Shown one piece after another: positions 7,623-13,963 of a DNA stretch of 14,155 bases. The stretch is taken from positions 1 to 14,155 of the forward strand of contig JACONB010000008.1 in NCBI GenBank assembly GCA_014323965.1. Reading direction: 5' to 3'. The stretch is from Prochloron sp. SP5CPC1 (GTDB lineage: Bacteria; Cyanobacteriota; Cyanobacteriia; Cyanobacteriales; Prochloraceae). The translations under genes and the position numbers were made by a program. The first letter of the stretch is position 1. Each line of letters opens with the position of its first letter. The notes beneath the pieces are model-generated. The model was not told where the DNA came from and did not search any database. It saw nothing but the letters and a program-made list of their open reading frames with translations.

Positions 7623-8054
7623 ATTTTGAGCCACTTAAGTTATCGGGTAACCAGAGATGACTTGGAAAAAGGATATAAGGTTCATCGTCGTCCACGAGTA
7701 AAATATCTCGTGCTATTTGGTCCCATAGAAGTAGAATCGCCCTATCTGTGGAACAGCGACAAAAAACAGGGAACTCGTCCGATCAAAAACCAATTAGGCA
7801 TTACTCATGGAGGGCGTTCTCTAGCGTTAGAAAAAGCTTTGGTAGATTTAGGAATCTGTCAATCTTATCCACAAGCAGCTAAACAATTTGAACAACACTA
7901 TGGGTGGAGTATTGATCGCTATCGAATTAGACGCTCAGTAGTCAAAATAGCTCCTCAGGCACAGGAATATGTTTCCCAACGGCTAGAAAGTTCAAGGAAA
8001 GAATACAACATATCCCTTGATGTCAGGCCAGGAGAAGACAAAATTTTGAAGGAA

Positions 8055-8166
8055 GCGCCCTCGGCATCCGCGATGGCGAGGGCAAAGGCGCAAAGAGATA
8101 GAATGTAATACTGTGACGATAGAAATCTCAGTTGTACATCCTTCGCGGGCTTGGCGCCTTTGCGTG
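8055..8166 (+). repeat. Micro-element G with a strong hairpin at its left end
   Basis: It interrupts the transposase between DKILK and VVELDGCHI. The left end holds a near-perfect hairpin (8057-8083: GCCCTCG ... CATC cgc GATG ... CGAGGGC) followed by AAAGGCGCAAAGAG. The right end is CTTGGCGCCTTTGCGTG, an inverted match. The interior has stop codons. Exact borders are uncertain by a few bases. Confidence 0.6.
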
Positions 8167-8467
8167 GTGGAACTTGATGGTTGTCATATTCGCACTGGCA
8201 TCTTCCAATCAGCTAAAACTCAACAATTAACAAAAAAACGGCAACTGCCGAAAAAAAAGCGAACAATAGAGTGGCGTGAAGTCAGAGTTGGTTTAGCCCG
8301 TCCACTTGAAAACAAAGAAAAACGTACCTTTGTGGCTTTAATGAGTAAGTATCCAGAGGTGGTCAATCTATTGGTAAGCGCAGCAATAGATCAAGGGATG
8401 TCACGGCGTTCTAATATCTATGCAGTGGCGGATGGTGGCAATGGGCTATACTCAGAACTCCAATCTC

Positions 8468-8562
8468 GCGCCAAGGCGCTAAGACGCAAAGGGATTCAAT
8501 GGGGTAATATACAGTTAAACCGCCTGTTCTACAATCCTTCGCTGTCTTTGCGTCTTTGCGTG
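8468..8562 (-). repeat. Micro-element X, left half of a 246-bp insertion
   Basis: Starting within CTCGCGCCAAGGCGCTAAG (8465-8483) and ending CTTTGCGTCTTTGCGTG, this is a 98-nt unit if its left end is set at 8465. Its ends match those of element E in reverse, but its core differs. It lies head to tail with element F, and the pair is flanked by the 8-bp target duplication CCAATCTC (8460-8467 and 8706-8713). Confidence 0.7.
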
Positions 8563-8705
8563 CTCGCGCCCACCGAGTAGGCGCACTGCGTGACGCAATT
8601 ACACTCCCAAATAGGGATAGCACCTTCTCCCTTAATTCCTTTCCTCCCAAATAGGGATAGCACCGTCTCTTCCCCATCCTTCGCGTACTTTGCGTCTTTG
8701 CGTGA
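8563..8705 (-). repeat. Micro-element F, inverted partner of element E
   Basis: From CTCGCGCCCACCGAGTAGGC to CTTTGCGTCTTTGCGTGA, this is the reverse of the element at 7478-7622, about the same length (143 nt). Inside is a 21-nt direct repeat around CAAATAGGGATAGCACC (8604-8624 and 8644-8664, period exactly 40). In E both copies have diverged to GGTGCTAT plus other bases. The E-F pair could form a large stem or recombine, inverting about 1 kb. Confidence 0.75.
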
Positions 8706-8822
8706 CCAATCTCAATTAAAAAATTTGCAATTTATCTTAGATCGTTGCCATCTCAAACAACATCTTTATGAAACCGCTGAAGCTTTAGGGCTTGAGAGAA
8801 ACAAAAAGCACAATTGGGTTAA

Positions 8823-8878
8823 CGTTCCAGGCGTGCGCGCCTGGAACGCCTTGAGGGCGCGCACGCCCTCAAGGTTAA
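8823..8878. repeat. 50-bp double-hairpin element with 6-bp target duplication
   Basis: Two perfect hairpins sit back to back: CGTTCCAGGCG ... CGCCTGGAACG and CCTTGAGGGC ... GCCCTCAAGG. The 50-bp core (8823-8872) is flanked by GGTTAA at 8817-8822 and 8873-8878. Removing 56 bp restores the transposase reading WVNKLVQAKLKL. This is a clean insertion footprint of a tiny mobile element, and it frameshifts the gene. Confidence 0.8.
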
Positions 8879-9088
8879 TAAATTGGTGCAAGCCAAACTT
8901 AAGCTAATTGATGGGGGAAAAGTACAACAACTGTTGCTCAATCTCAGGACATATTTGGGACGCGGTTCGGCTAACATCACCTCAAAAGGTTCAGCTCGTT
9001 TATCCCGTTTGTGTAATTATCTTCAACGGTTTTCCGATTGCGTTGATTACAACCGATTCATCGAGTTAGGTTTACCCATCGGTTCGGG

Positions 9089-9193
9089 GCGCGCAGAGGC
9101 GCAGAGACAGCAGAGATTAAATTGGCAGTGGTTGCTCCACTACCGGGTATTAAATACTCTGTGCCTCTGTGACTCTGTGAGCTTCGGTTCGGG
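9089..9193 (-). repeat. Micro-element A, 96 nt plus 9-bp target duplication, in frame
   Basis: The core 9089-9184 runs from GCGCGCAGAGGCGCAGAG to CTCTGTGACTCTGTGAGCTT. It is flanked by CGGTTCGGG at 9080-9088 and 9185-9193. The added 105 bp equal 35 codons without a stop, placed exactly between GLPIGSG and EIES, right before the catalytic Glu. The ends pair imperfectly into a long stem, with a small inner hairpin AGTGG...CCACT. Confidence 0.82.
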
Positions 9194-9384
9194 AGAAATT
9201 GAAAGCGCAGGAGCTATATTCCTCAAAAAAGGTTAAAGATTCCCGGAGCTACTTGGCATCCTGATAATATTAATTCCATGTTAGGATTACTCATTCTACA
9301 AGCGAATAATTGGTGGGAGGATTTTTGGCAACAATTTACCGAAAGGGCTAAAATACCAGCGAAGGTTTAAACTGCTCCTTCCAG

Positions 9385-9480
9385 GCGCGCAGAGGCGCAG
9401 AGGCACTCTGGATGAATAAACAAGCGTTAAGCCGCAGTTGGTAAAGTCTATTCTCTGCGCCTCTGTGACTCTGTGAGCTT
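9385..9480 (-). repeat. Micro-element B, 96 nt, after the transposase stop
   Basis: It has the same ends as element A (GCGCGCAGAGGCGCAGAG and CTCTGTGACTCTGTGAGCTT) and exactly the same 96-nt length, but a different core. It lies between the transposase stop and the right inverted repeat of the IS. Flanks CCTTCCAG and CCTTTTAG may be a decayed 8-bp duplication. Confidence 0.75.
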
Positions 9481-9616
9481 CCTTTTAGAAGACGGCGATG
9501 GAACTTTTAAGAGTACACAAGAGCGCGGCGCAGCAGCTCGGAGCTTTCGGAACAGCACTGTCCATGCCTTTTAACATCTTATACCTTTGTCTTGTGATAC
9601 TTTGTTGTCGGAGCGG

Positions 9617-9697
9617 CTAAAATGGTAATAATTATCAATAGTTCCGGTCGCAATCAAATTTATTCTCTACTCTATCAACTGCTTTTGACCACACCCG
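9617..9697 (-). repeat. Right terminal inverted repeat of the ISKra4 element
   Basis: Reverse complement of the left repeat at 7092-7172. Outside it (from 9698) the sequence is coding for an intron reverse transcriptase on the minus strand. Confidence 0.9.
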
Positions 9698-9805
9698 TTC
9701 TGCTACATATTTCAGTAAGCATTACCAAGCCCTATCGGCTATCGTTGGGATGCCCAATCCTCTGGTTTTACCATTGGACTTAGGGATATTAACCCGTCTG
9801 AGCGG
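9698..9805 (-). pseudogene. Group II intron reverse-transcriptase fragment with a nonsense codon
   Basis: On the minus strand 36 codons read PLRRVNIPKSNGKTRGLGIP, then TIADRAW-stop-CLLKYVAE. This is the finger region of group II intron reverse transcriptases, where family members read IADRAWQCLLKY. The stop is TAA in place of CAA for Gln. The fragment ends at 9698, exactly at the right end of the IS, and element C lies upstream of it. It differs in sequence from the RT of the intron at 11373-14061 (RIYIPKANGKKRPQGIP), so it comes from another intron type. Only this small part of the gene is present. Confidence 0.75.
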
Positions 9806-9818
9806 ATGGTGTGGACAG

Positions 9819-9916
9819 AAGCTCACAGAGGCACAGAGGCGCAGAGGATAGCATGGTATGGATGAGCGCTTCAAACGCCTGTTTATAAATCCTCCGTGCC
9901 GGAGCGCCTCTGCGCG
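9819..9916 (+). repeat. Micro-element C, near twin of the element at 12782
   Basis: Begins AAGCTCACAGAGGCACAGAG and ends GCGCCTCTGCGCG, 98 nt. It shares with element D not only the ends but the core blocks TGGATGAGCGCTTCAA and TATAAATCCTCCGTGCCGG. Elements A and B have the same ends with other cores. It lies at the upstream edge of the RT fragment. Confidence 0.8.
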
Positions 9917-9979
9917 ATGCAGATAGGGATTTACGTGACTCCTTCACGAGAGGGACTTGCTTCTCACGATTTCGCAGGT

Positions 9980-10076
9980 GCAGATTAACGCAGATTAACG
10001 CAGATGGGGAGGATATCTGTATCCATCCGCGGACGCCAAAGGCGGTTGCTTCGCAATCATTAGCGTTCATCTGTGG
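9980..10076. repeat. CAGATTAACG tandem-ended repeat with a nested palindromic element
   Basis: CAGATTAACG occurs twice in tandem from 9981, followed by CAGAT. At the other side GCGTTCATCTGTGG forms the inverted end. The block between TCCGC and GCGTTC is occupied by the 28-nt palindromic element at 10031-10058, so one repeat has inserted into another. Confidence 0.55.
10031..10058 (-). repeat. Small palindromic element, copy 1
   Basis: GGACGCCAAAGGCG followed by GTTGCTTCGCAATC. Consensus on the other strand: GATTGCG..GCAACCGC..GCGTCC. It folds into two mini-hairpins (TTGC/GCAA and CGC/GCG). Confidence 0.75.
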
Positions 10077-10104
10077 GACGCCTTGGGCGATCAGCGATGC
10101 AATC
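10076..10104 (-). repeat. Small palindromic element, diverged copy 2
   Basis: GGACGCCTTGGGCG followed by ATCAGCGATGCAATC: same outer ends and length (29 nt) as copy 1, with changes in the middle. Confidence 0.5.
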
Positions 10105-10305
10105 AGATTTCTGACCGTGTACTCACCCTCATAGTTCATTCAGTTGTCAAGGTTCGGTTATTACTACCATATGAGGAAAGGTTATTCTCTTATCCGAGCA
10201 GGTCCGAAGTAATCTCTTTGGGTTTTCAGCCAGTTTCCCGGCGATTATTGCCCTCGGATTTTCGCCTTCACGGGATATCCCGTTAAACTGAGCTATGGCT
10301 TATAT

Positions 10306-10641
10306 GTGGCTTACGCGCGCCCTCTGCGAGTCTCCGAGCGGCTACTTTCACTGGAAACGAGTCGCACAAGCAATGAAATTGGGGGATTAAAAGAGGAAGT
10401 ACAGGAATTAGATAAGAAAGTTGATGTAGGTTTTGCTTCCGCAAAAGGAGGGATAAAACGTCTTGACCAGAAAATTGATTCTAATTTTGATAACGTAACA
10501 GGAGAAATAAAACGACTTGACCAGAAAATTGACCTAAAAATAGATGGTTGGAAAAAACGACTTGAAACTTCAGAGTTTGTTGGTAAAGCTAGTGTAACAG
10601 CTATATTTATTGATGGAGATTTCAAACGGATTGATGTATAG
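10306..10641 (+). pseudogene. Coiled-coil protein remnant
   Basis: I do not recognise a named family. From about residue 24 the protein is a heptad-rich coiled coil: EEVQELDKKVDVGF, then GGIKRLDQKIDSNFDNV and GEIKRLDQKIDLKIDG, with the RLDQKID unit repeated in protein and DNA. Small cyanobacterial proteins of this type usually begin with a short helix and end in a membrane segment. Here the first 20 codons look like repeat-derived sequence (a GTG at 10306 followed by GCGCGCCCTCTGCGAG), and the end (SVTAIFIDGDFKRIDV) has no proper hydrophobic segment before TAG. Both ends therefore seem replaced. A palindromic repeat starts directly after the stop. Function unknown, and expression doubtful. 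Confidence 0.45.
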
Positions 10642-10693
10642 TCCACCTTCGTGGACTTCTCGTATTAGCCCGCAATGCGCAGTTAAGGGCGGG
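10641..10693. repeat. Paired-hairpin dispersed repeat (GTCCACC type)
   Basis: GTCCACCTTCGTGGAC (10641-10656) is a perfect hairpin with loop CTTC. It is followed by a second stem, CCCGC (10669-10673) with GCGGG (10689-10693). Hairpins of the type GTCC(A/G)CCTTCG followed by a GCCCGC stem are common dispersed repeats in filamentous cyanobacteria. It lies directly behind the coiled-coil remnant and might act as a weak terminator; no T-run follows. Confidence 0.65.
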
Positions 10694-10743
10694 ACAGGAC
10701 AGCGATCGTCATATGATATTATATTATAATCCAGGAAGGGTTT

Positions 10744-10770
10744 CACGCAGAGTCGCAGAGTCGCAGAGGG
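10744..10770 (+). repeat. Solo CGCAGAG-type repeat arm
   Basis: CACGCAGAGTCGCAGAG followed by TCGCAGAGGG: three tandem CGCAGAG units, as in the arms of the larger micro-elements, but no partner arm is visible nearby. Confidence 0.55.
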
Positions 10771-10880
10771 GGGGAAAAAGAAGATGAAAAAAGGTCGTGA
10801 GGGTTCTATTATGGGGAAAATTTGTCGTTGGTTACAGGGGAAGGGGAAAACGAAATCTTCTGTACCCTCTCTTGAACGAA

Positions 10881-10913
10881 GGGAATTTCCTGGGGGATAC
10901 CCCCTAAATTCCC
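10881..10913. repeat. Right-end hairpin of the IS200/IS605 remnant
   Basis: Arms GGGAATTT and AAATTCCC enclose an inner perfect stem GGGGG-ATA-CCCCC. It lies 3 bp beyond the tnpA stop. Confidence 0.6.
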
Positions 10914-10915
10914 AA

Positions 10916-11325
10916 CTACACTTTAGGCGCGTTTTGAGAATTAATATATTGCCGCAATTTTTCAATTGGCGCTCCACCCGTAGAAGCGACATAGTAAGAT
11001 TTCGACCAAAAGGAAATACAAAAGGGATCAAACTTCTTAACTTCAAGAGGGAATTCACGTTTCATTGTCCTACTTGTAGCTGCCTTCAAGGAACCAGCCA
11101 CAGCCGAAATTGCAACCGCAAGGATGGAAGTCAATTAGGAGATGAACATGGTCAGATTCTCCAGAAAATTCTAGCAATTCACAATCCATCTTGCGGCCAA
11201 CCTGCCAGCACATTTCCCCCATAGGCTCCAGCATTGGGGCATTTATTACTTTTCTTCGATCCAGTAACAAAAACCAAGTGGAACCGCACGCTAAAAACGC
11301 TATGGTAGCCTTTTATTGGCTTCAT
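10916..11325 (-). pseudogene. tnpA: IS200/IS605 TnpA (Y1 HUH transposase), frameshifted
   Basis: The single-strand transposase of this family cuts hairpin ends with a tyrosine. The ATG at 11323-11325 starts MKPIKGYHSVFSVRFHLVFV. After a frame slip near 11260 follow VINAPMLEPMGEMCWQVGRK and ESDHVHLLIDFHP with the HUH histidines (HVH). After a second slip near 11115 come AVAGSLKAATSRTMKREFPL and SKSYYVASTGGAPIEKLRQY with the likely catalytic Tyr, then INSQNAPK and TAG at 10916-10918. All landmarks are there in about 137 codons, the usual size, but in three frames, so no active protein is made. No accessory tnpB is seen next to it. The gene is antisense to the neighbouring intron. Confidence 0.8.
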
Positions 11326-11381
11326 GTTGACAAACTGCACCCTAGATGTTAACGTAAAACATATTAACTCTAGCGCGACCT

Positions 11382-11407
11382 GATTGCGAAGCAACCGCGA
11401 AGCGTCC
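11382..11407 (+). repeat. Small palindromic element in intron domain I, copy 3
   Basis: GATTGCGAAGCAACCGC followed by GAAGCGTCC. It is bracketed by CCT on both sides (CCT before, CC-T after), which may be a 3-bp duplication. Removing it restores GCGCGACCTGGTTGC, a normal intron start. Confidence 0.8.
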
Positions 11408-11956
11408 TGGTTGCTTAGTACGAGGCACCCCTGCTCATGCCAAGCCTGGCCTGAGCAGGCCCCTAGGGAATTCCACCCCTAGCCCTCACGGAAAAGACTC
11501 TTTGAGTCCGGTCACAGCCAAGTAAGTAATGAAACAGCTGGAATGCAGGCCCCGAAAGTAGCTGAAGTGCCAGAGATTAGGTACCAAGAGCAAGAGGGAA
11601 ATGGTTGGAAGGTTGAAAATTTGTGAAGTCAAAGGATTCTACAGAGAATCCCGACCTATAAACCTCGTTATATATGGAAAGGCGAAATTATCTCTGACAC
11701 GCCTTAGCCAAAATGGCAAATAGACAGGAGTCAATGCTGATTTCTCATTGATTCGTGGAAATAGAGCTTCTACCGGGGAAAAGGAACCAACCGGCACCAA
11801 CTAACGCAAAACTAAGTGATACAACAGGAGAGAGCCAAACAGGGTCTAAGAGGCGGTCGATTCCTCTTAGTAGGCTGGAGGTAACGAAGGCAGAAATCCT
11901 TGGAGGTTTTGGATGAGTGAAAAAGCAAATGCCCCGCTGTAATGGCGGGGATAGGG

Positions 11957-11985
11957 GGACGCCTTTGGCGGTTGCTTACGCAATC
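11957..11985 (-). repeat. Small palindromic element in the intron leader, copy 4
   Basis: GGACGCCTTTGGCG then GTTGCTTACGCAATC, in opposite orientation to copy 3. It lies about 100 bp before the RT start. Confidence 0.78.
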
Positions 11986-12453
11986 AAGATTTGCCCAAGA
12001 CCGGCAGGAATAGCAGACTTCACAACAGGGTTCGATACGAGATAGGAAGACAACTAGAAACCAAACGAACGGAAAAGTTAGATGACAGAAGTAATTCTGG
12101 AAAATGGACTGAACGGACAATTTTCATGGGGCGACATTAATTGGCGTCGTGCTCATGAGATTGTTAGGAATTTACGCGGTCGGATATTTCGGGCACGTTT
12201 GCTTGGACTGTGGAAGCAACTATTGCGGCTACAGGAACTAATGAAAAGATGTCGGTCGAATCTATTGCTGAGTATTAGACAAATCACACAGGTAAATACC
12301 GGAAAGCGTACAGCTGGGATAGATAAGGAGGTTATAGAAACACCAGCACAGCGTGTGAAACTTGCGTCCACCTGGGAAATTCCTAAGGCAAAACCTGCTA
12401 AACGGATATACATTCCTAAGGCAAACGGTAAGAAACGTCCCCAAGGAATCCCT

Positions 12454-12480
12454 TTGCGAAGCAACCGCCCAAGGCGTCCC
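12454..12480 (+). repeat. Small palindromic element in frame in the RT, copy 5
   Basis: TTGCGAAGCAACCGC followed by CCAAGGCGTCCC. It adds nine codons (LRSNRPRRP) between GIP and VRDR of the reverse transcriptase, with no stop and no frame change. Confidence 0.8.
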
Positions 12481-12781
12481 GTGAGGGATAGAGTCGCTCA
12501 GGCAATAGTCAAGAATGCACTGGAACCCGAATGGGAAGCCATGTTTGAAGCTAATTCCTATGGCTTTAGACCCGGAAGAGGTTGTCATGACGCTATAGCT
12601 CAATGCTTCCAAAGGTTAAAAGGCGACAGTAAAACGAAGACCGGAAAATGGCGCAAGAATGATAAATGGGTTCTGGACGCTGATATCAAAGGCTTCTTTG
12701 ACAACATTGACCATAAATCCATCCAGACTGCTACTAGGGAGGATTCTCTAATAAGTGGGTGGTTAAAAGCTGGATTCATAG

Positions 12782-12879
12782 AAGCTCACAGAGGCACAGA
12801 GGCGCAGAGAACTAGTACTATGGATGAGCGCTTCAAGCCTTTGTCTATAAATCCTCCGTGCCGGAGCGCCTCTGCGCGA
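12782..12879 (+). repeat. Micro-element D in frame in the RT, near twin of element C
   Basis: 98 nt from AAGCTCACAGAGGCACAGAG to GCGCCTCTGCGCGA. It separates LKAGFIE from NKKGYSPTEKG while keeping the frame open. The target duplication is unclear (GAA on both sides). The same core appears at 9819-9916. Confidence 0.8.
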
Positions 12880-13000
12880 GTCGAAAATAAGAAAGGTTAT
12901 AGCCCAACTGAAAAAGGTACTCCACAGGGTGGCGTAATTAGTCCATTGTTAGCCAACATTGGACTCCACGGGTTAGAAGATTATATTACTGCATGTAATC

Positions 13001-13016
13001 CCATTGCGTAGGCGTC
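13001..13016 (+). repeat. Short palindromic element just before YADD
   Basis: CCATTGCGTAGGCGTC, a shortened relative of the 26-29-nt elements (ATTGCG and GGCGTC ends kept, middle lost). It brings the TAG at 13009-13011 that ends the first RT frame. Confidence 0.55.
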
Positions 13017-13495
13017 ATCCGATATGCAGACGATTTTGTCGTCACGGCGAGGGAGAAGGAATCCCTGGAGGAACTGAAAATCCAGATAAATCAATGGCTG
13101 TCAGAACGAGGTCTTGAAATCAGCGAGGAGAAGACACGGATAGTACATATCAGTGAAGGGTTTGACAACCTGCGGGTTTAACTTACGGCTATATAAGGTC
13201 AGAGGTGACGATGGCGTCCTGAAGGATAAGTTACTCATCAAGCCACAAAAGACCAAAGTGCTTAATTTCTGTAAGAAAGTCGGTGAAACCATCGATAGCA
13301 TGAAAACAATGACCCCACGGCAAGTCGCCTTCAAACTGGAACCGCTTCTCAGAGGTTTTGCTAATTACTACAGAGGGGTAGTCAGCAAACAAACCTTCAG
13401 TTACATCAAATACCGCCATAGGTGGTACCTCTGGCGTTGGGCAAGAAGACGGCACCCCAACAAAAACCAAGAATGGGTTAAGAATAAATATTTCC

Positions 13496-13524
13496 GATTG
13501 CGATCGCCTACCGCGTAAGCGTCC
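13496..13524 (+). repeat. Small palindromic element between maturase and HNH parts, copy 6
   Basis: GATTGCGATCGCCTACCGC followed by GTAAGCGTCC. It includes a HIP1 octamer GCGATCGC (13500-13507). It ends the maturase frame and shifts the HNH part. Confidence 0.75.
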
Positions 13525-13963
13525 CATCCAACGTAAGGAAGGGAAAAAGAAAAAGAAAGACTGGGTATTCTTCTATGAAAGTTCTGACCGTAAAGGGCGT
13601 AGGAAAACCAGCGACCTTTACGATACACAATCAGTACCCATTATAAGACATACCAAAGTAAAAGGGACTAACTCCCCTGATGACCCAGAACTTACCGAAT
13701 ATTGGGACAACAGAAGGAGGAGGACTGGAAAACAGCGATGGTCCAAGGATTCAAAATATGAGTCTGTGGCTATTGCTCAAAACTGGAAGTGCCCAATATG
13801 TGAGACCCACTTATTCAATGGGGAGGAAATCGAAACTCATCACATAGTACCTGTGGCTGAAGGAGGTTCTCCCGACGTGGACAACAATTCGGCACCTGCA
13901 CAAAACGTGTCATAAGCAGGTACATTCTAAGAAATCTGAGCAAGTAGGTCTTGAAGGTACGCA

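Larger units (their letters stand above)
7325..9370 (+). pseudogene. ISKra4-family DDE transposase in six pieces
   Basis: The pieces join in family order. 7325-7477 starts MNKDYTDVITKVCELLF. 7623-8052 contains DDLEKGYKVHRRPRVKYLVL and GITHGGRSLALEKALVDLGI. About 8166-8459 has ELDGCHIRTG, the first catalytic Asp, then RTFVALMSKYPEV and AVADGGNGLY, the second Asp. 8714-8822 has FILDRCHLKQHLYETAEALG. 8879-9088 ends GLPIGSG. 9194-9370 starts EIES, the catalytic Glu, and ends with NNWWEDFWQQF and TAA at 9368-9370. Five insertions separate the pieces, and one further base is lost near 9210. No single frame gives a protein, so the element cannot move by itself, although its ends might still be used by an intact copy elsewhere. 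The ATG at 7325 lacks a clear ribosome site. Confidence 0.85.
7092..9697 (+). mobile_element. ISKra4-family insertion sequence, degraded and full of nested insertions
   Basis: The ends are 81-bp imperfect inverted repeats beginning CGGGTGTGGTCAAAAG, with about eight mismatches. Between them lies a DDE transposase of ISKra4 type in several pieces. The element is about 2.6 kb long. Roughly 750 bp of that are secondary insertions: entries at 7478, 8055, 8468, 8563, 8823, 9089 and 9385. Without them the IS would be about 1.85 kb, within the family range. Left flank is susA and right flank is a group II intron RT fragment. No clear target duplication joins the flanks, so the present borders probably result from recombination or deletion, not a simple insertion. 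Confidence 0.85.
9917..10305. other. Gene-free stretch of nested repeats, possibly intron RNA remains
   Basis: No convincing coding frame. From 9980 to 10076 there is a CAGATTAACG-type repeat with two small palindromic elements (10031-10058, 10076-10104) in or next to it. Beyond 10105 the sequence has small stems, including the perfect 14-bp palindrome ACGGGATATCCCGT (10270-10283). Being upstream of the RT fragment on the minus strand, it could be leftover intron RNA, but I see no diagnostic domain V or 5' end, so this is only a possibility. Confidence 0.4.
10881..11325 (-). mobile_element. IS200/IS605-family remnant
   Basis: A broken Y1 transposase gene (10916-11325) is followed at its 3' side by an imperfect hairpin at 10881-10913 (GGGAATTT ... 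GGGGGATACCCCC ... AAATTCCC), located where IS200/IS605 elements carry their right-end hairpin. The left end is not defined. The group II intron starts only 47 bp from the transposase start. Confidence 0.65.

Noticed and set aside
8604..8664. Possible CRISPR-like direct repeat (21 nt, period 40)
   Set aside because: Only two units, inside a repeat element; no third unit, no leader and no cas genes.
8411..8677. Minus-strand frame through the X-F repeats
   Set aside because: Arises from repeat DNA with CGCAAAG units and overlaps the real transposase pieces.
9789..10139. Minus-strand frame of 116 codons
   Set aside because: Formed by reading through element C and two palindromic repeats; no protein family seen, and the RT fragment uses another frame.
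10784..10880. Possible short gene before the IS200 hairpin
   Set aside because: Only a purine-rich stretch with an ATG; no ribosome site and no conserved peptide.
10784..11224. Plus-strand frame of 146 codons starting MKKGREGSIMGK
   Set aside because: It runs antisense through the IS200/IS605 transposase, whose conserved motifs are on the minus strand.
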